Shown here: positions 28,034-35,977 of the stretch, in pieces
How positions within the stretch are numbered: the first letter of the stretch is position 1
Layout: the number at the start of each line of letters is the position of its first letter
Assembly: GCA_001873365.1 (NCBI GenBank)
Contig: MNYZ01000056.1
Span: 1 to 53,548 of the forward strand
Length of the DNA stretch: 53,548 bases
Direction of reading: 5' to 3'
From: Oscillatoriales cyanobacterium CG2_30_40_61
Lineage (GTDB): Bacteria > Cyanobacteriota > Cyanobacteriia > Cyanobacteriales > Microcoleaceae
Program-made: the position numbers and the translations under genes
Notes under the pieces: generated by a model
What the model saw: only the letters and a program-made list of their open reading frames with translations
Databases searched by the model: none
What the model was told of the DNA's origin: nothing

Positions 28034-28167
28034 CTTAAATATCGAGGGATTTAAGGGTTCGGGCAGTTAAAAACAAGCTGTTTTTGTTTTTATACCAGCC
28101 ATACATCCGTAGTCTCGCGCAAACGCACTTTGAAAACTAAACAGCGTAAGGTTTCCATCAGGGTAGG

Positions 28168-28926
28168 GTAGTTTTCTACCTTTTCCCCGCAAGGGGACGG
28201 AAACGGGAAATGGTACCAGTTGGGCGATTTGATACTGACTGACTCACAGCTGATGTAGTTTTCTACCTTTTCCCCGCAAGGGGACGGAAACATATTTTCC
28301 CAGGAACCTTTCTCGCAGTAATCCTTATTGTAGTTTTCTACCTTTTCCCCGCAAGGGGACGGAAACTTGGTAAACCCGTTTTTAGCTCCCTCAACACAAG
28401 CCTTGAGTAGTTTTCTACCTTTTCCCCGCAAGGGGACGGAAACGTTATCGTCACGGTAGCGTATAGGTGCTATCGACCATTCCGTAGTTTTCTACCTTTT
28501 CCCCGCAAGGGGACGGAAACTTGGAGATTTCCAATTGAGAGAGTTCTTCAAAGTGTAGTTTTCTACCTTTTCCCCGCAAGGGGACGGAAACAAGGGGGAT
28601 ATCTTTCACATCATCTTCATCAAACCAGTTGTCCTCATCAAGTAGTTTTCTACCTTTTCCCCGCAAGGGGACGGAAACACGGACGCTACATGAGCTATTA
28701 CCCGCCCCTTATTTTCCCCCTCGTAGTTTTCTACCTTTTCCCCGCAAGGGGACGGAAACCTGACTCGCTTGATATAACTCGGTAAGTTCCGATTGAGTGT
28801 TGCTGTCGGTGTAGTTTTCTACCTTTTCCCCGCAAGGGGACGGAAACTGGTTAAAGACTTTCTTAATCTTGGCCAATTCCATCGTATGTGTAGTTTTCTA
28901 CCTTTTCCCCGCAAGGGGACGGAAAC
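28168..28926 (+). CRISPR. CRISPR array, ten 37-nt repeats
   Basis: Ten identical repeats begin at 28168, 28255, 28330, 28407, 28484, 28555, 28642, 28723, 28811 and 28890. Each starts GTAGTTTTCTACC, contains the CCCC-GCAA-GGGG hairpin and ends ACGGAAAC. The nine spacers are 50, 38, 40, 40, 34, 50, 44, 51 and 42 bases, a wide spread that fits type III arrays better than type I. The 3' ACGGAAAC would form an eight-base crRNA 5' tag if transcription runs along the plus strand, as the leader promoter suggests. No cas gene is within the window. The identical repeats suggest an actively maintained array. Confidence 0.98.
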
Positions 28927-29010
28927 ATATTGTAGGCCGTTCATCTGTGTCAACTTAACGCTAAAAGTAGGCGATTAAACCAGAATTCACGCGCTATCTG
29001 ATCCCAAGTC

Positions 29011-29090
29011 AATGATCCCCCCTAACCCCCCTTAACAAGGGGGGAACAGGAGATCCAAGTCCCCCTTGGGAAGGGGGATTTAGGGGGATC
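29011..29090. repeat. Palindromic GATCCCCC...GGGGGATC element
   Basis: Arms GATCCCCCCTAACCCCCCTT and AAGGGGGATTTAGGGGGATC are inverted, with inner AAGGGGGG and CCCCCTTGGGAAGGGGG segments. It is related to the urtA-urtB spacer. The remaining bases up to 29290 show only a short CCAAAATCAGGGGTTTTGG hairpin. Confidence 0.8.
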
Positions 29091-29290
29091 TAATCTCGGC
29101 TATAATCGGGGGTTTTCGGCGGTCGTTGACACCAATGATGGCCGTTCGCCCCTACACCGCTCCGCTATAAATCCCCAAAATCAGGGGTTTTGGGTTTTTT
29201 ACCAAAAAAGTTGATTTTTAAGTCATTTTTACAAAAAATTGTTAGAATAGATAAAGGTGAGCGATCGCGCAGTGTCGAAACTCATCAGAA

Positions 29291-29737
29291 ATGATCATGA
29301 ATCAAGAAGATTGTTTAGCCGTTTATCAGGCACTTGTAGAGATGCTAAACCCTCTAAAATTGGGGTGGGTGGCCGAACAAGTTGCCGATGTTATTAGTGC
29401 CGGAAAAACTACCGAAGAACTGGTATCAGGACGGAAATCTCCTGATTTAAAATTAAACTATTATAGCCCCCAAGAACAACTTTTACTTTTAATTAATGCG
29501 ATTGAGAAATCCGTAATTAATACCGGAGAAATTGAAACGGAAATCCTAGATATTTTCCGCCATGAAAGCCAAAATAGTGATTTAAAACCGGAATTGAGAT
29601 TTACCTCCTCGGTGGAGGGACAAGGTACACTGTTTAAATATAGTATGGAATCTGTTAATAGCCGCAAAGAACACCGCCAAGAATTAAAAAAATTGCTGGA
29701 ACAATTACGTCAGGAGATGGAAACCAATGTCGATTAA
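29291..29737 (+). CDS. Unknown helical protein, first gene of a two-gene unit
   Basis: I do not recognise this 148-residue protein. It is acidic and mostly helical: LAVYQALVEMLNPLKLGWVA near the start, a central SPQEQLLLLINAIEKSVINT helix and a charged C-terminal coiled coil (RKEHRQELKKLLEQLRQEME). No membrane segment or catalytic motif is visible. A second ATG two codons in (29297) is an alternative start. The gene overlaps the next one by 11 bases, so the two products are probably made together and may form a complex. It lies 364 bp after the CRISPR array. Confidence 0.6.
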   Translation: MIMNQEDCLAVYQALVEMLNPLKLGWVAEQVADVISAGKTTEELVSGRKSPDLKLNYYSPQEQLLLLINAIEKSVINTGEIETEILDIFRHESQNSDLKPELRFTSSVEGQGTLFKYSMESVNSRKEHRQELKKLLEQLRQEMETNVD

Positions 29738-30398
29738 TACTGCCTTACTGGATAATATCAATCAACAGTTAAAACAAAGTTTAAATCCCGATCTCCAAAC
29801 TGCTAGAGATTTTGAGGATTGGTTTAAATTCTATATTTTTAATATTATTATCAAAGCCGCTCGCAATGAAGGAGCCTTAGTTTATTATAAAGATGTTTTG
29901 AAAAGAAATCCAGAAACCTTAGTGTTTCGGAGACGGGCGGGACAAATTTATGATCTGACCCAACCCTATACCCATGCCGTAATTCAATTTGAACAAAAAC
30001 CACCTTTAGAAATTCATTTGGGAGTTAAAATTCATGGGCGTTTAAGAGTATTATATGATAGTGATGTTTGTGTTCTGTATAAAATGGAGGCTGATAGTTG
30101 TCGAACTAATCAACGAGAACCCCGGGCATCTCGAATTTTTATAGCAATTAACTGTCAATATTACGCCTCGGAATTGCGACTAGAATTTGCCCAAACTTTT
30201 CTAGCTTTTTCTTCAGAATTAAGGGTGGCAGGGGATTGTTATTTTGTGTCTAATAGTTCTTCCCTGGCCGTTGCTAAACTTTTGGCGAGTCGCAAACGAA
30301 AATGGGAATATGATATTGTGCCGAGTGCAAGCAATAATGTCAATCGGTTAATGTATGAATTTCAGACAAAATTTAAGGACTTCAAAGCCAGAAGTTAG
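29727..30398 (+). CDS. PD-(D/E)XK nuclease-like protein with altered active site
   Basis: The 223-residue protein has a helical N-terminus (TARDFEDWFKFYIFNIIIKA) and a core that resembles an uncharacterised nuclease-like family in which I expect HECDV and AIECKFY at the catalytic strands. Here the equivalents are YDSDVCVL (about 110) and AINCQYY (about 146), so the acidic residue and lysine of the ExK motif appear replaced by Asn and Gln. Further family-like blocks are EIHLGVKIHGR and CYFVSNSSSLAVAKLL. I infer a fold without normal catalysis, possibly a nucleic-acid-binding or pseudo-nuclease subunit. The family match is from memory and moderate. Its 3' end is repeated at 36990-37020. Confidence 0.55.
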   Translation: MSINTALLDNINQQLKQSLNPDLQTARDFEDWFKFYIFNIIIKAARNEGALVYYKDVLKRNPETLVFRRRAGQIYDLTQPYTHAVIQFEQKPPLEIHLGVKIHGRLRVLYDSDVCVLYKMEADSCRTNQREPRASRIFIAINCQYYASELRLEFAQTFLAFSSELRVAGDCYFVSNSSSLAVAKLLASRKRKWEYDIVPSASNNVNRLMYEFQTKFKDFKARS

Positions 30399-30401
30399 CC
30401 A
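30371..30401 (+). repeat. Left 31-bp direct repeat flanking the fluoride island
   Basis: ATTTAAGGACTTC... to ...GAAGTTAGCCA covers the last codons (FKDFKARS) and stop of the nuclease-like gene. The same 31 bases with two changes occur at 36990-37020. Confidence 0.85.
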
Positions 30402-30430
30402 GTGGTTACACCGGATATTTTTAGTTAGGG

Positions 30431-30967
30431 TTAAGATTCTTGAGCTTCAAATACCTGTTGCGTAAAGGTTTGGAAATCTTCTTCACAGGCAGTTAGCTCT
30501 GCCAATGCAGTTGCATAACTAGAAGCATCAAACAAATCACGATCGCGTATTTTGGGCAACCATGATCGCAATTTTCCTAACTCCACTTCATTTTCATCTA
30601 GCTCGGCAAAGGTCAAGTTATTAATCTCGCGTTCATGGGCCAATTCTTTATGAAAATCTTGGCAACGTCCCAAAAATTCTTTGTACTCCTGATCAGATTG
30701 CTGTTGAAATTTCTGAATTAACAGAGAGTTTTGCTCAGGATCAGCAATTGTCACCGTCAATAAATCCGCTTCTCCACCCGCTTCCAGAATTTCTAGCTTC
30801 AATTTTTCTAACTGTTGTTGTAGTGGCTCTTGTTGAGGTAATACACAAACAGACTGCTGTAAATACAACCCACCCCAGCCCTTGAGTTTACGCCAGATAT
30901 AAACGCGCTTGGTTGATGGTTGGGCAGGGACACGGTAAATTAGGAGATTCCAAGACTTTTGGCTCAT
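30431..30967 (-). CDS. ChrB N-terminal domain-like protein
   Basis: The 178-residue protein resembles the N-terminal domain of ChrB, the chromate-responsive regulator: SWNLLIYRVPAQPSTKRVYI, WRKLKGWGGLYLQQSVCVLP and LEILEAGGEADLLTV. The ChrB C-terminal domain is missing. In other bacteria ChrB-type proteins accompany the ChrA chromate exporter; no chrA is seen here. It is the last gene in the minus-strand fluoride unit, after a 207-bp gap. An upstream in-frame TTG-like start is possible, but the ATG before SQKSWN is preferred. A damaged second copy of part of this gene lies at 35801-35906. Confidence 0.7.
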   Translation of the reverse strand: MSQKSWNLLIYRVPAQPSTKRVYIWRKLKGWGGLYLQQSVCVLPQQEPLQQQLEKLKLEILEAGGEADLLTVTIADPEQNSLLIQKFQQQSDQEYKEFLGRCQDFHKELAHEREINNLTFAELDENEVELGKLRSWLPKIRDRDLFDASSYATALAELTACEEDFQTFTQQVFEAQES

Positions 30968-31174
30968 AGTAAATTCTAATATTTTGGCGATTTGCAAGAT
31001 AAGTGTTGCATTTTTAAATTGCTATGAACTCTACTATATGCCTTGGGATATTTTTAAGATTTAAGAGATAGCTTGAAGTTAAAGTAATCTGTAAAGTATA
31101 GCAATCAAACTCAATTTAGAAGGTTTTCAATAAATTTTCTGGGTTTTAATTGAAGTTTCAATAGGGTGTAATTG

Positions 31175-32071
31175 CTATGAATAGAAAGTTTTCATGATCT
31201 TCAAAGCGCGATAGGTGTTTTCAATCTCAGGAAGTCCTAAAGGCATACGGGCAAATCCGCCTCGATCCATTTGACATATCCGTACAAACTGAATTGCTGA
31301 ATCAAGATAGGGAATTTCCATTTGCAACAGGAGACTGGCAAAAATGCCCGCATATACGACCTCTATATGTGTCAAAATTCCAGATTCTGTAAGGGTGAAT
31401 CCAGTCTGCGGAACCTGAAGACGCTGAATGAATTGGCGAGTATCATCCATCTGACTCAGGCTAGAATCTAGTTCTTTTAGCAGTGCTAAACTCCAATATG
31501 TATCAATTATGTTCGGTTGAATCGCAAAGCCACCTTGATTTTTTAAACTCAGAACAAATTCGATAATTTGCTGGCGATCGCCGATAATTGCACCGAGTTT
31601 CTTGGTTCTCACTTTTCTTAGCAGCCAAGGCAGATTAGCACCTGATTCATTTGGGTAAATTGCTTCTGGCAATACAATTTCCAGACTTTCAAGAATATGT
31701 AGCCAAGATTCATCTAAATCCAATTCATCCATTTGGTAAAGTGCATACAAGGGAAAGTAAAGGTAGTTAAAGGCATAAGCACTATGAACGATAGGTGTTT
31801 TAGAATGGATTTGAGATAAGATTTTGTCTGGAGAGAAAAGTCGCGTTTGCAGATCCCCCAAGACTTGATGGAGATAGGCTTTTACCTGATGACGATGGGG
31901 GATATCTCGCCCAATCAATTGAAAAGATGACACGGCAAAAAACGTATCTCTAGGATTTGGTTCCTCCAGATATTCCATCTTGTAAGTACAGAAGCCACCA
32001 TTGGTACATTGCTTGCTGCTCAAATATTGAATAGCACGTTCTACAGTTTCATCTGTCTGTAGATTTGACAT
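31175..32071 (-). CDS. Terpenoid cyclase/prenyltransferase-like repeat protein
   Basis: The 298-residue protein consists of alpha/alpha repeats of the prenyltransferase and squalene-cyclase toroid type, seen as AIQYLSSKQCTNGGFCTYK, EFVLSLKNQGGFAIQ, FIQRLQVPQTGFTLTESG and FVRICQMDRGGFARMP, each with a QxxGGF-like core. No DXDD or zinc-binding prenyltransferase motif is obvious, so catalysis is doubtful. The family appears in many bacteria without known function. Context is the fluoride-resistance unit, with DUF190 upstream. GGGG eight bases ahead of the internal ATG supports the chosen start over one six codons earlier. Confidence 0.65.
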   Translation of the reverse strand: MSNLQTDETVERAIQYLSSKQCTNGGFCTYKMEYLEEPNPRDTFFAVSSFQLIGRDIPHRHQVKAYLHQVLGDLQTRLFSPDKILSQIHSKTPIVHSAYAFNYLYFPLYALYQMDELDLDESWLHILESLEIVLPEAIYPNESGANLPWLLRKVRTKKLGAIIGDRQQIIEFVLSLKNQGGFAIQPNIIDTYWSLALLKELDSSLSQMDDTRQFIQRLQVPQTGFTLTESGILTHIEVVYAGIFASLLLQMEIPYLDSAIQFVRICQMDRGGFARMPLGLPEIENTYRALKIMKTFYS

Positions 32072-32232
32072 TTTAGATACCCCATTCACGTTAAAGTCGA
32101 TTTAGTTAAACATATTCTATCAGTGGCCTAGATCATCAAGATCTTGAATGTCCAGCGATCGCCCAACCCTGCTCCTAAAGGTCTATTCGCACCAACCCGT
32201 GGTCATGTAAGAATTTTCGCAATTTAGCGATC

Positions 32233-32565
32233 TCAAAGTTTAGAGCCATGATGAACCACATTCATTGTTTCCAGTGTGACTAATCCTTGCGTCACTATTT
32301 CTTTTACCAGAGGTAGAAAACTGGCGATCGCCTCCTCAGAATCAATAATTAGCACCAAAATGGGTAATTCTGAGGAAAGCTCTAGGATTCTAGCAGTATG
32401 AATTTTACCTGAGTCGCGCATTCCAAAGCCTTCAATCCCTCGCAGGACTGTCGCTCCAGAGATACGATGTTTTTTAGCCTCTTCTACTAATGCCATATAC
32501 ACTGGTCTGCCTTGCCATTGATCCGATTCATCGACATAAGCAATTAGACGTTGCCAAGTTACCAT
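32233..32565 (-). CDS. DUF190 family protein
   Basis: The 110-residue protein is a stand-alone DUF190 domain, which has a predicted PII-like ferredoxin fold: WQRLIAYVDESDQWQGRPVY, ISGATVLRGIEGFG and LPILVLIIDSEEAI. In many genomes DUF190 genes sit next to crcB, as here. GGGAGG precedes two consecutive ATG codons; the second has the better spacing. A regulatory or ion-sensing role for the CrcB channel is an inference from gene neighbourhood. Confidence 0.88.
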   Translation of the reverse strand: MVTWQRLIAYVDESDQWQGRPVYMALVEEAKKHRISGATVLRGIEGFGMRDSGKIHTARILELSSELPILVLIIDSEEAIASFLPLVKEIVTQGLVTLETMNVVHHGSKL

Positions 32566-32611
32566 CATGACCTCCCTATAATTTACTGGTAGCACTACTT
32601 GATGCTGAAGC

Positions 32612-33025
32612 TCATGGTAACCGCCTTGCTAAGTAGCTACCCAGTTGTAAACACAACACCCCAAACATAGCACTACCAATCCAATACAGTGAGGTGATCC
32701 CCAAATTGGCTATAGTCAGTAGCTTTTCTGCATCGAGTTGGTAAGATGAAAAGGTGGTGTATGCACCTAAAAAACCCACCGCAATAATTAGACGGAGATC
32801 GGGTGAGATGACAGTTCTTTCCAAAGCAAGTGTGGTAAAAAAGCCCATCACAAAAGCACCAGAAAGATTAATAAAAAATGTGCCAAAGGGAAAAGCCGTG
32901 CCTAACCATTGATTAAATCCCAACGTGAGATAGTAACGACTCAAGGCTCCCGCGATCGCCCCAAAACTAATCGCTAAAGGCGCACGAAGGTTAGGATTAT
33001 TAGATCGTAGCTGTTTTTGTCTCAT
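32612..33025 (-). CDS. crcB: Fluoride channel CrcB/Fluc, subunit 1
   Basis: The 137-residue four-helix membrane protein is a Fluc fluoride channel subunit. It shows the family motifs GALSRYYLT, GTFFINLSGAFVMGF with the pore Asn, and VGFLGAYTTFSSYQLDAEKL with the Phe-box region. Two different crcB genes lie in tandem, which suggests a heterodimeric, antiparallel channel as in other tandem pairs. The gap to the next crcB is 30 bp. Fluoride leaks out through the channel down its electrochemical gradient, protecting enolase and pyrophosphatase. Confidence 0.95.
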   Translation of the reverse strand: MRQKQLRSNNPNLRAPLAISFGAIAGALSRYYLTLGFNQWLGTAFPFGTFFINLSGAFVMGFFTTLALERTVISPDLRLIIAVGFLGAYTTFSSYQLDAEKLLTIANLGITSLYWIGSAMFGVLCLQLGSYLARRLP

Positions 33026-33055
33026 CTTACTCGCTGCAAATTATTCACTTAAAAA

Positions 33056-33457
33056 TTACCCGATGACCTTAGCTAAAGCAATTCCAATTTCGAGGCAGAT
33101 CCCTCCAAACACAACACTTCCCAACCAGTAGAACATTGCTTTTTTTTGACTACCACTCCGCAGTAGCACAGAAGTGTCAAGTGCATAGGTAGAGAAGGTA
33201 GTATAGGAGCCTAAAAAGCCTGTTGTAATCAAAAGTTGCAGTTCTGAGGAAGTGATTACCCGCTCGATCGCTAATGTGGCAAAAAATCCCATTAATAGCG
33301 AGCCAGATAAATTAATCATAAAAGTACCATAGGGAAAATTTGTTCCTAACCATTGAGCTATGCCAATTGTGAGATAGTAGCGACTTAATGCACCTAAAAT
33401 TGCTCCAAAACTAACCGCCAAAGGAGATATCAACTGAGGATCGACAATATTAATCAT
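33056..33457 (-). CDS. crcB: Fluoride channel CrcB/Fluc, subunit 2
   Basis: The 133-residue subunit is similar to its neighbour: GALSRYYLTIGIAQWLGTNF, GTFMINLSGSLLMGFFATLA and TTGFLGSYTTFSTYALDTS. The two copies are clearly diverged paralogues rather than a recent duplication. Its ATG overlaps the stop of the CLC gene by four bases (ATGA), so translation of the CLC exporter and this channel subunit is coupled. Confidence 0.95.
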   Translation of the reverse strand: MINIVDPQLISPLAVSFGAILGALSRYYLTIGIAQWLGTNFPYGTFMINLSGSLLMGFFATLAIERVITSSELQLLITTGFLGSYTTFSTYALDTSVLLRSGSQKKAMFYWLGSVVFGGICLEIGIALAKVIG

Positions 33458-35166
33458 GGGGTTAATTCTTCACAGCGCAACAAAACCACTCTTACCTCCT
33501 TAAGTTCATCAGTATGTGCAGCGAGAAAGCTCCGTAACTTATCTTCTTGATCAATTAGCTCAAGACATTGAGGAAGCTTATGATGGGGAAATTCATGGTG
33601 ATCGTGAGAAAGAGCATCACCTTTCAAAAATCCCGATGAGACGCGATGCACGACCACTTGCTCAATGCCAAACTCCTCGGCACGAGTCGCCAAATAATAA
33701 GCGAGAGGGGTCGGAGTTAATTTTTGCCAAAATGTTGTCTGCGGTAAACGGGCACCAAAGTGAAAGTAGAGTCGCAAAGCTGTTAAATCATTCATTTCTA
33801 TTTCTTCTCCTCGATGTACAAATCCCCAGAAATGGAGGTCATTGAATAAGTGAATTTCTTGGGCTACCTTTTTTTCAAGCACCTTGGCAGTTTCTAGCGC
33901 ATGGGCGGCTAAAGTTAAGCCCTCCTTGATGGGCATAAAGTGGTATTTACTAGAGCCGATCTGCTGAGCGCTATAGATACCAGAATGACTAGAGGCAAGA
34001 TAGCTCATAGTGCAAGCGATCGCGATAAATACGCCAGATTCCATGCCAAAAAGTTCAATTCCCATTAATGTTGCTGCGATCGGCGTATTAGCAGCACCGC
34101 CAAAGACTGCCACAAATCCCATTCCCGCGAGTAAAGGTGCGGATAAGGGCAGGATTAATGACAAAGCATTTCCTAAAGTTGCACCAATAAAAAATAGTGG
34201 GGTCACTTCACCACCCTTAAAACCTGCGCCCAAAGTCAAAGCTGTTAAACCGATTTTAGCGGCAAAATCCCAAGGTGGTAGCGGCATCTCAAAGGCATTT
34301 ACTATTGTAGGAATCCCTAAACCAATATATTTAGTGGAACCGATCGCCCAAACAATCAAAGCGACAATGACACCACCAATCGCAGGACGTAAAGGAGCAT
34401 AGGATATTTTCGATTTAAAAAAGTGACTAAATTTATGAGTAATTTTTGCAAAAAACATTGCTACTAGGCCAAAAACAATCCCCGCTACAATTGCGGAAAT
34501 TAAGGCTATGGGGGTTACTACGGGAACTAATGGGGCATGGCGGTATGCAGTGTGATGTAATCCCAGATTTAAGGTAATCCGATCGCCCACAACTGCGGCT
34601 ACTAAACAAGGAAAAAGTGCATTATGGTTAATTGTGCCAATAGCTAAAACCTCTAAACCAAAGATTGTTCCTGATAAGGGAGTCCCAAAAACTGAAGCAA
34701 ATCCACCACTGAGCCCAGCCATTAATAAAATGCGACGATCACTAGGTTTGAAATTGAATATCTTCGTCAATTGATCGGCAAGAGAAGCTGCAATTTGTAA
34801 GGCCGTGCCTTCTCGACCTGCGGAACCTCCAAATAAGTGAGTTAAGGTAGTTCCAAATAACACCATTGGAGCCATCCGCAAAGGAATAATCTTTTTAGGA
34901 TTGTGAATCTCTTCCAATAAAAGATTATTTCCCCCTTCTATGGTTTTACCATAGCGATAATAAAGCCAACCACTAAGTAATCCTCCCAAAGGAAGCAAGG
35001 CGATAATCCACAAGTGCGCCTCTCTCCAATCAGTTGCCCATTCTAGCGAAGCCAACAGAGCAGCAGAACCTAACCCCGAAAGAATACCAACAATGCAAGA
35101 AATAATAAACCACTTGCTGAGTTGCAAAATGATCTTAAAAAGTTCAAGTTGAGAAAAGTATTTCAT
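33454..35166 (-). CDS. CLC-F type fluoride/proton antiporter with DUF190-like C-terminus
   Basis: The 570-residue membrane protein is a CLC transporter. GGNNLLLEEIH (residues 78-88) replaces the GSGIP chloride motif, and GGSAGREGTALQ with the gating Glu119 follows; both are features of the fluoride-specific CLC-F branch. About twelve helices end near residue 420. The last 107 residues (from 464) include PLAYYLATRAEEFGIEQVVV, HRVSSGFLKGD and LELIDQEDKLRSFLAAH, which align by eye with the DUF190 protein encoded two genes downstream. I infer a fused PII-like regulatory domain. Fluoride riboswitch control is expected. Confidence 0.92.
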   Translation of the reverse strand: MKYFSQLELFKIILQLSKWFIISCIVGILSGLGSAALLASLEWATDWREAHLWIIALLPLGGLLSGWLYYRYGKTIEGGNNLLLEEIHNPKKIIPLRMAPMVLFGTTLTHLFGGSAGREGTALQIAASLADQLTKIFNFKPSDRRILLMAGLSGGFASVFGTPLSGTIFGLEVLAIGTINHNALFPCLVAAVVGDRITLNLGLHHTAYRHAPLVPVVTPIALISAIVAGIVFGLVAMFFAKITHKFSHFFKSKISYAPLRPAIGGVIVALIVWAIGSTKYIGLGIPTIVNAFEMPLPPWDFAAKIGLTALTLGAGFKGGEVTPLFFIGATLGNALSLILPLSAPLLAGMGFVAVFGGAANTPIAATLMGIELFGMESGVFIAIACTMSYLASSHSGIYSAQQIGSSKYHFMPIKEGLTLAAHALETAKVLEKKVAQEIHLFNDLHFWGFVHRGEEIEMNDLTALRLYFHFGARLPQTTFWQKLTPTPLAYYLATRAEEFGIEQVVVHRVSSGFLKGDALSHDHHEFPHHKLPQCLELIDQEDKLRSFLAAHTDELKEVRVVLLRCEELTP

Positions 35167-35198
35167 AGGAAAAGAGCTTGATATATGGAATTAGTCAG

Positions 35199-35630
35199 CT
35201 AGGACACAAGCCCAGAAGACTGCGGCGCAAAGCCCAACAACAGCCCAGTTAAAAAATCAAACTGAAGTAACCACATAGAGGCTCATGCAATGGCGATCAC
35301 CTCACAAGCAGCAGGCAAAAATCCTAATCTCAGTGCCACAGTCCCGTGTTGCGTCAATTTTTCTCGATCAAGTCCCAGCCCTGCCTTGATCAAAATCACC
35401 ATCACGGCGATCGTGCGGAATAACTTAGCTGAAGCTAACACCTCGGGGCTAATCACATTACCCACCTGTGAGCCTAAGAGAATTCCCACCAATACCATAC
35501 CGACCAGTGCGAGAGCCCTCAATCGCCGAGCGATCTGCCCGCCAAAAAATCCCATCACCAAAATCCAAATAATACTTTCTAACATCATGTCACGTTGAAT
35601 TTGAAATGCTGAACGTGACTTGTCGCGCAA
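35199..35630 (-). pseudogene. Decayed CPA-type cation/proton antiporter, N-terminal remnant
   Basis: The open part encodes about 115 residues of a sodium/proton-antiporter-like N-terminus: WILVMGFFGGQIARRLRALA, LVGILLGSQVGNVI and GLGLDREKL. The frame stops at TGA (35283-35285), but reading through it gives a further 27 homologous-looking residues (ASMWLLQFDFLTGLLLGF) before a TAG. The remaining two thirds of a normal antiporter are absent, because the CLC gene starts 30 bp later. It is the first coding sequence after the fluoride riboswitch, so its leftover may act as a short leader peptide or just be debris. Start: most likely the ATG before LESIIW (35585). Confidence 0.75.
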
Positions 35631-35683
35631 AGATTGATCAAGGCATTTGCAAAGTCCTACTCTTCCGCAACAAGTCGGAATAA

Positions 35684-35760
35684 GTAGGAGCTATCAGCCT
35701 TATAAACGCTATGCAAGGAATAACGTAGGGCGGTTTCGGCAAGCTCCATTGCCATCATCA
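35684..35760 (-). ncRNA. Fluoride riboswitch (crcB motif)
   Basis: Read on the minus strand, the sequence has GGCAATGGAGCTTGCC, then GAAACCGCC, a 7-bp helix ACGTTAT-ATAGCGT, and GGCTGATAGCTCCTAC. These follow the order of the crcB RNA motif: P1 hairpin GGCA-TGCC, the AAACCGCC junction, P3 closed by GCC-GGC, the CTGAT segment and the CTCCTAC end. The loop GGAGCT pairs with AGCTCC to form the pseudoknot that encloses the fluoride-magnesium site. It lies upstream of the minus-strand fluoride genes; a TTCCG-CGGAA hairpin 3' of it could be part of the expression platform. Confidence 0.9.
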
Positions 35761-35800
35761 CTTTTATAGCACTTTTGTAGCAATTTTCAACAAGCGATCA

Positions 35801-35906
35801 TGCGAAGTTATTAATCTGTCCTTCATGGGCTAATTCCCGGTGAAAATCTTGGCAACGTCCCAGAAATTCTTTGTACTCCTCAAATGAAACAAATGTTGCA
35901 TTTTTA
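35801..35906 (-). pseudogene. Relic of a second chrB-like gene
   Basis: Bases 35801-35880 align without gaps to 30611-30690 inside the ChrB-like gene, including GAAAATCTTGGCAACGTCC and ATTCTTTGTACTCCT. The next stretch has TGTTGCATTTTTA, which also lies just upstream of the intact gene. The part between these is deleted, so this is a damaged paralogue on the same strand. Confidence 0.8.
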
Positions 35907-35977
35907 TTCCCTAACTGTTATCCTCTGATTGTAACAAGTGTTGCAGTAGAAATTATTGGGAATTGGGAGGAATCTCT

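Noticed and set aside
28090-28978. Several open frames of 60-113 codons across the CRISPR array on both strands
   Set aside because: They translate the repeat itself (FPSPCGEKVENY and LFPARGRKL units), so they are artefacts of the array.
28967-28980. GTAG...AAAC as a possible degenerate eleventh CRISPR repeat
   Set aside because: It lies 40 bases after repeat 10, a fitting distance, but only the first and last four bases match and the hairpin is absent.
33516-34402. Open frames of 109 and 130 codons on the plus strand inside the CLC gene
   Set aside because: They are antisense to a clear membrane protein gene, lack ribosome sites and resemble no family.
35167-35283. A fluoride riboswitch directly upstream of the CLC gene
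   Set aside because: I found no P1 hairpin or CTCCTAC end there; the complete motif is 500 bp upstream, before the antiporter remnant.
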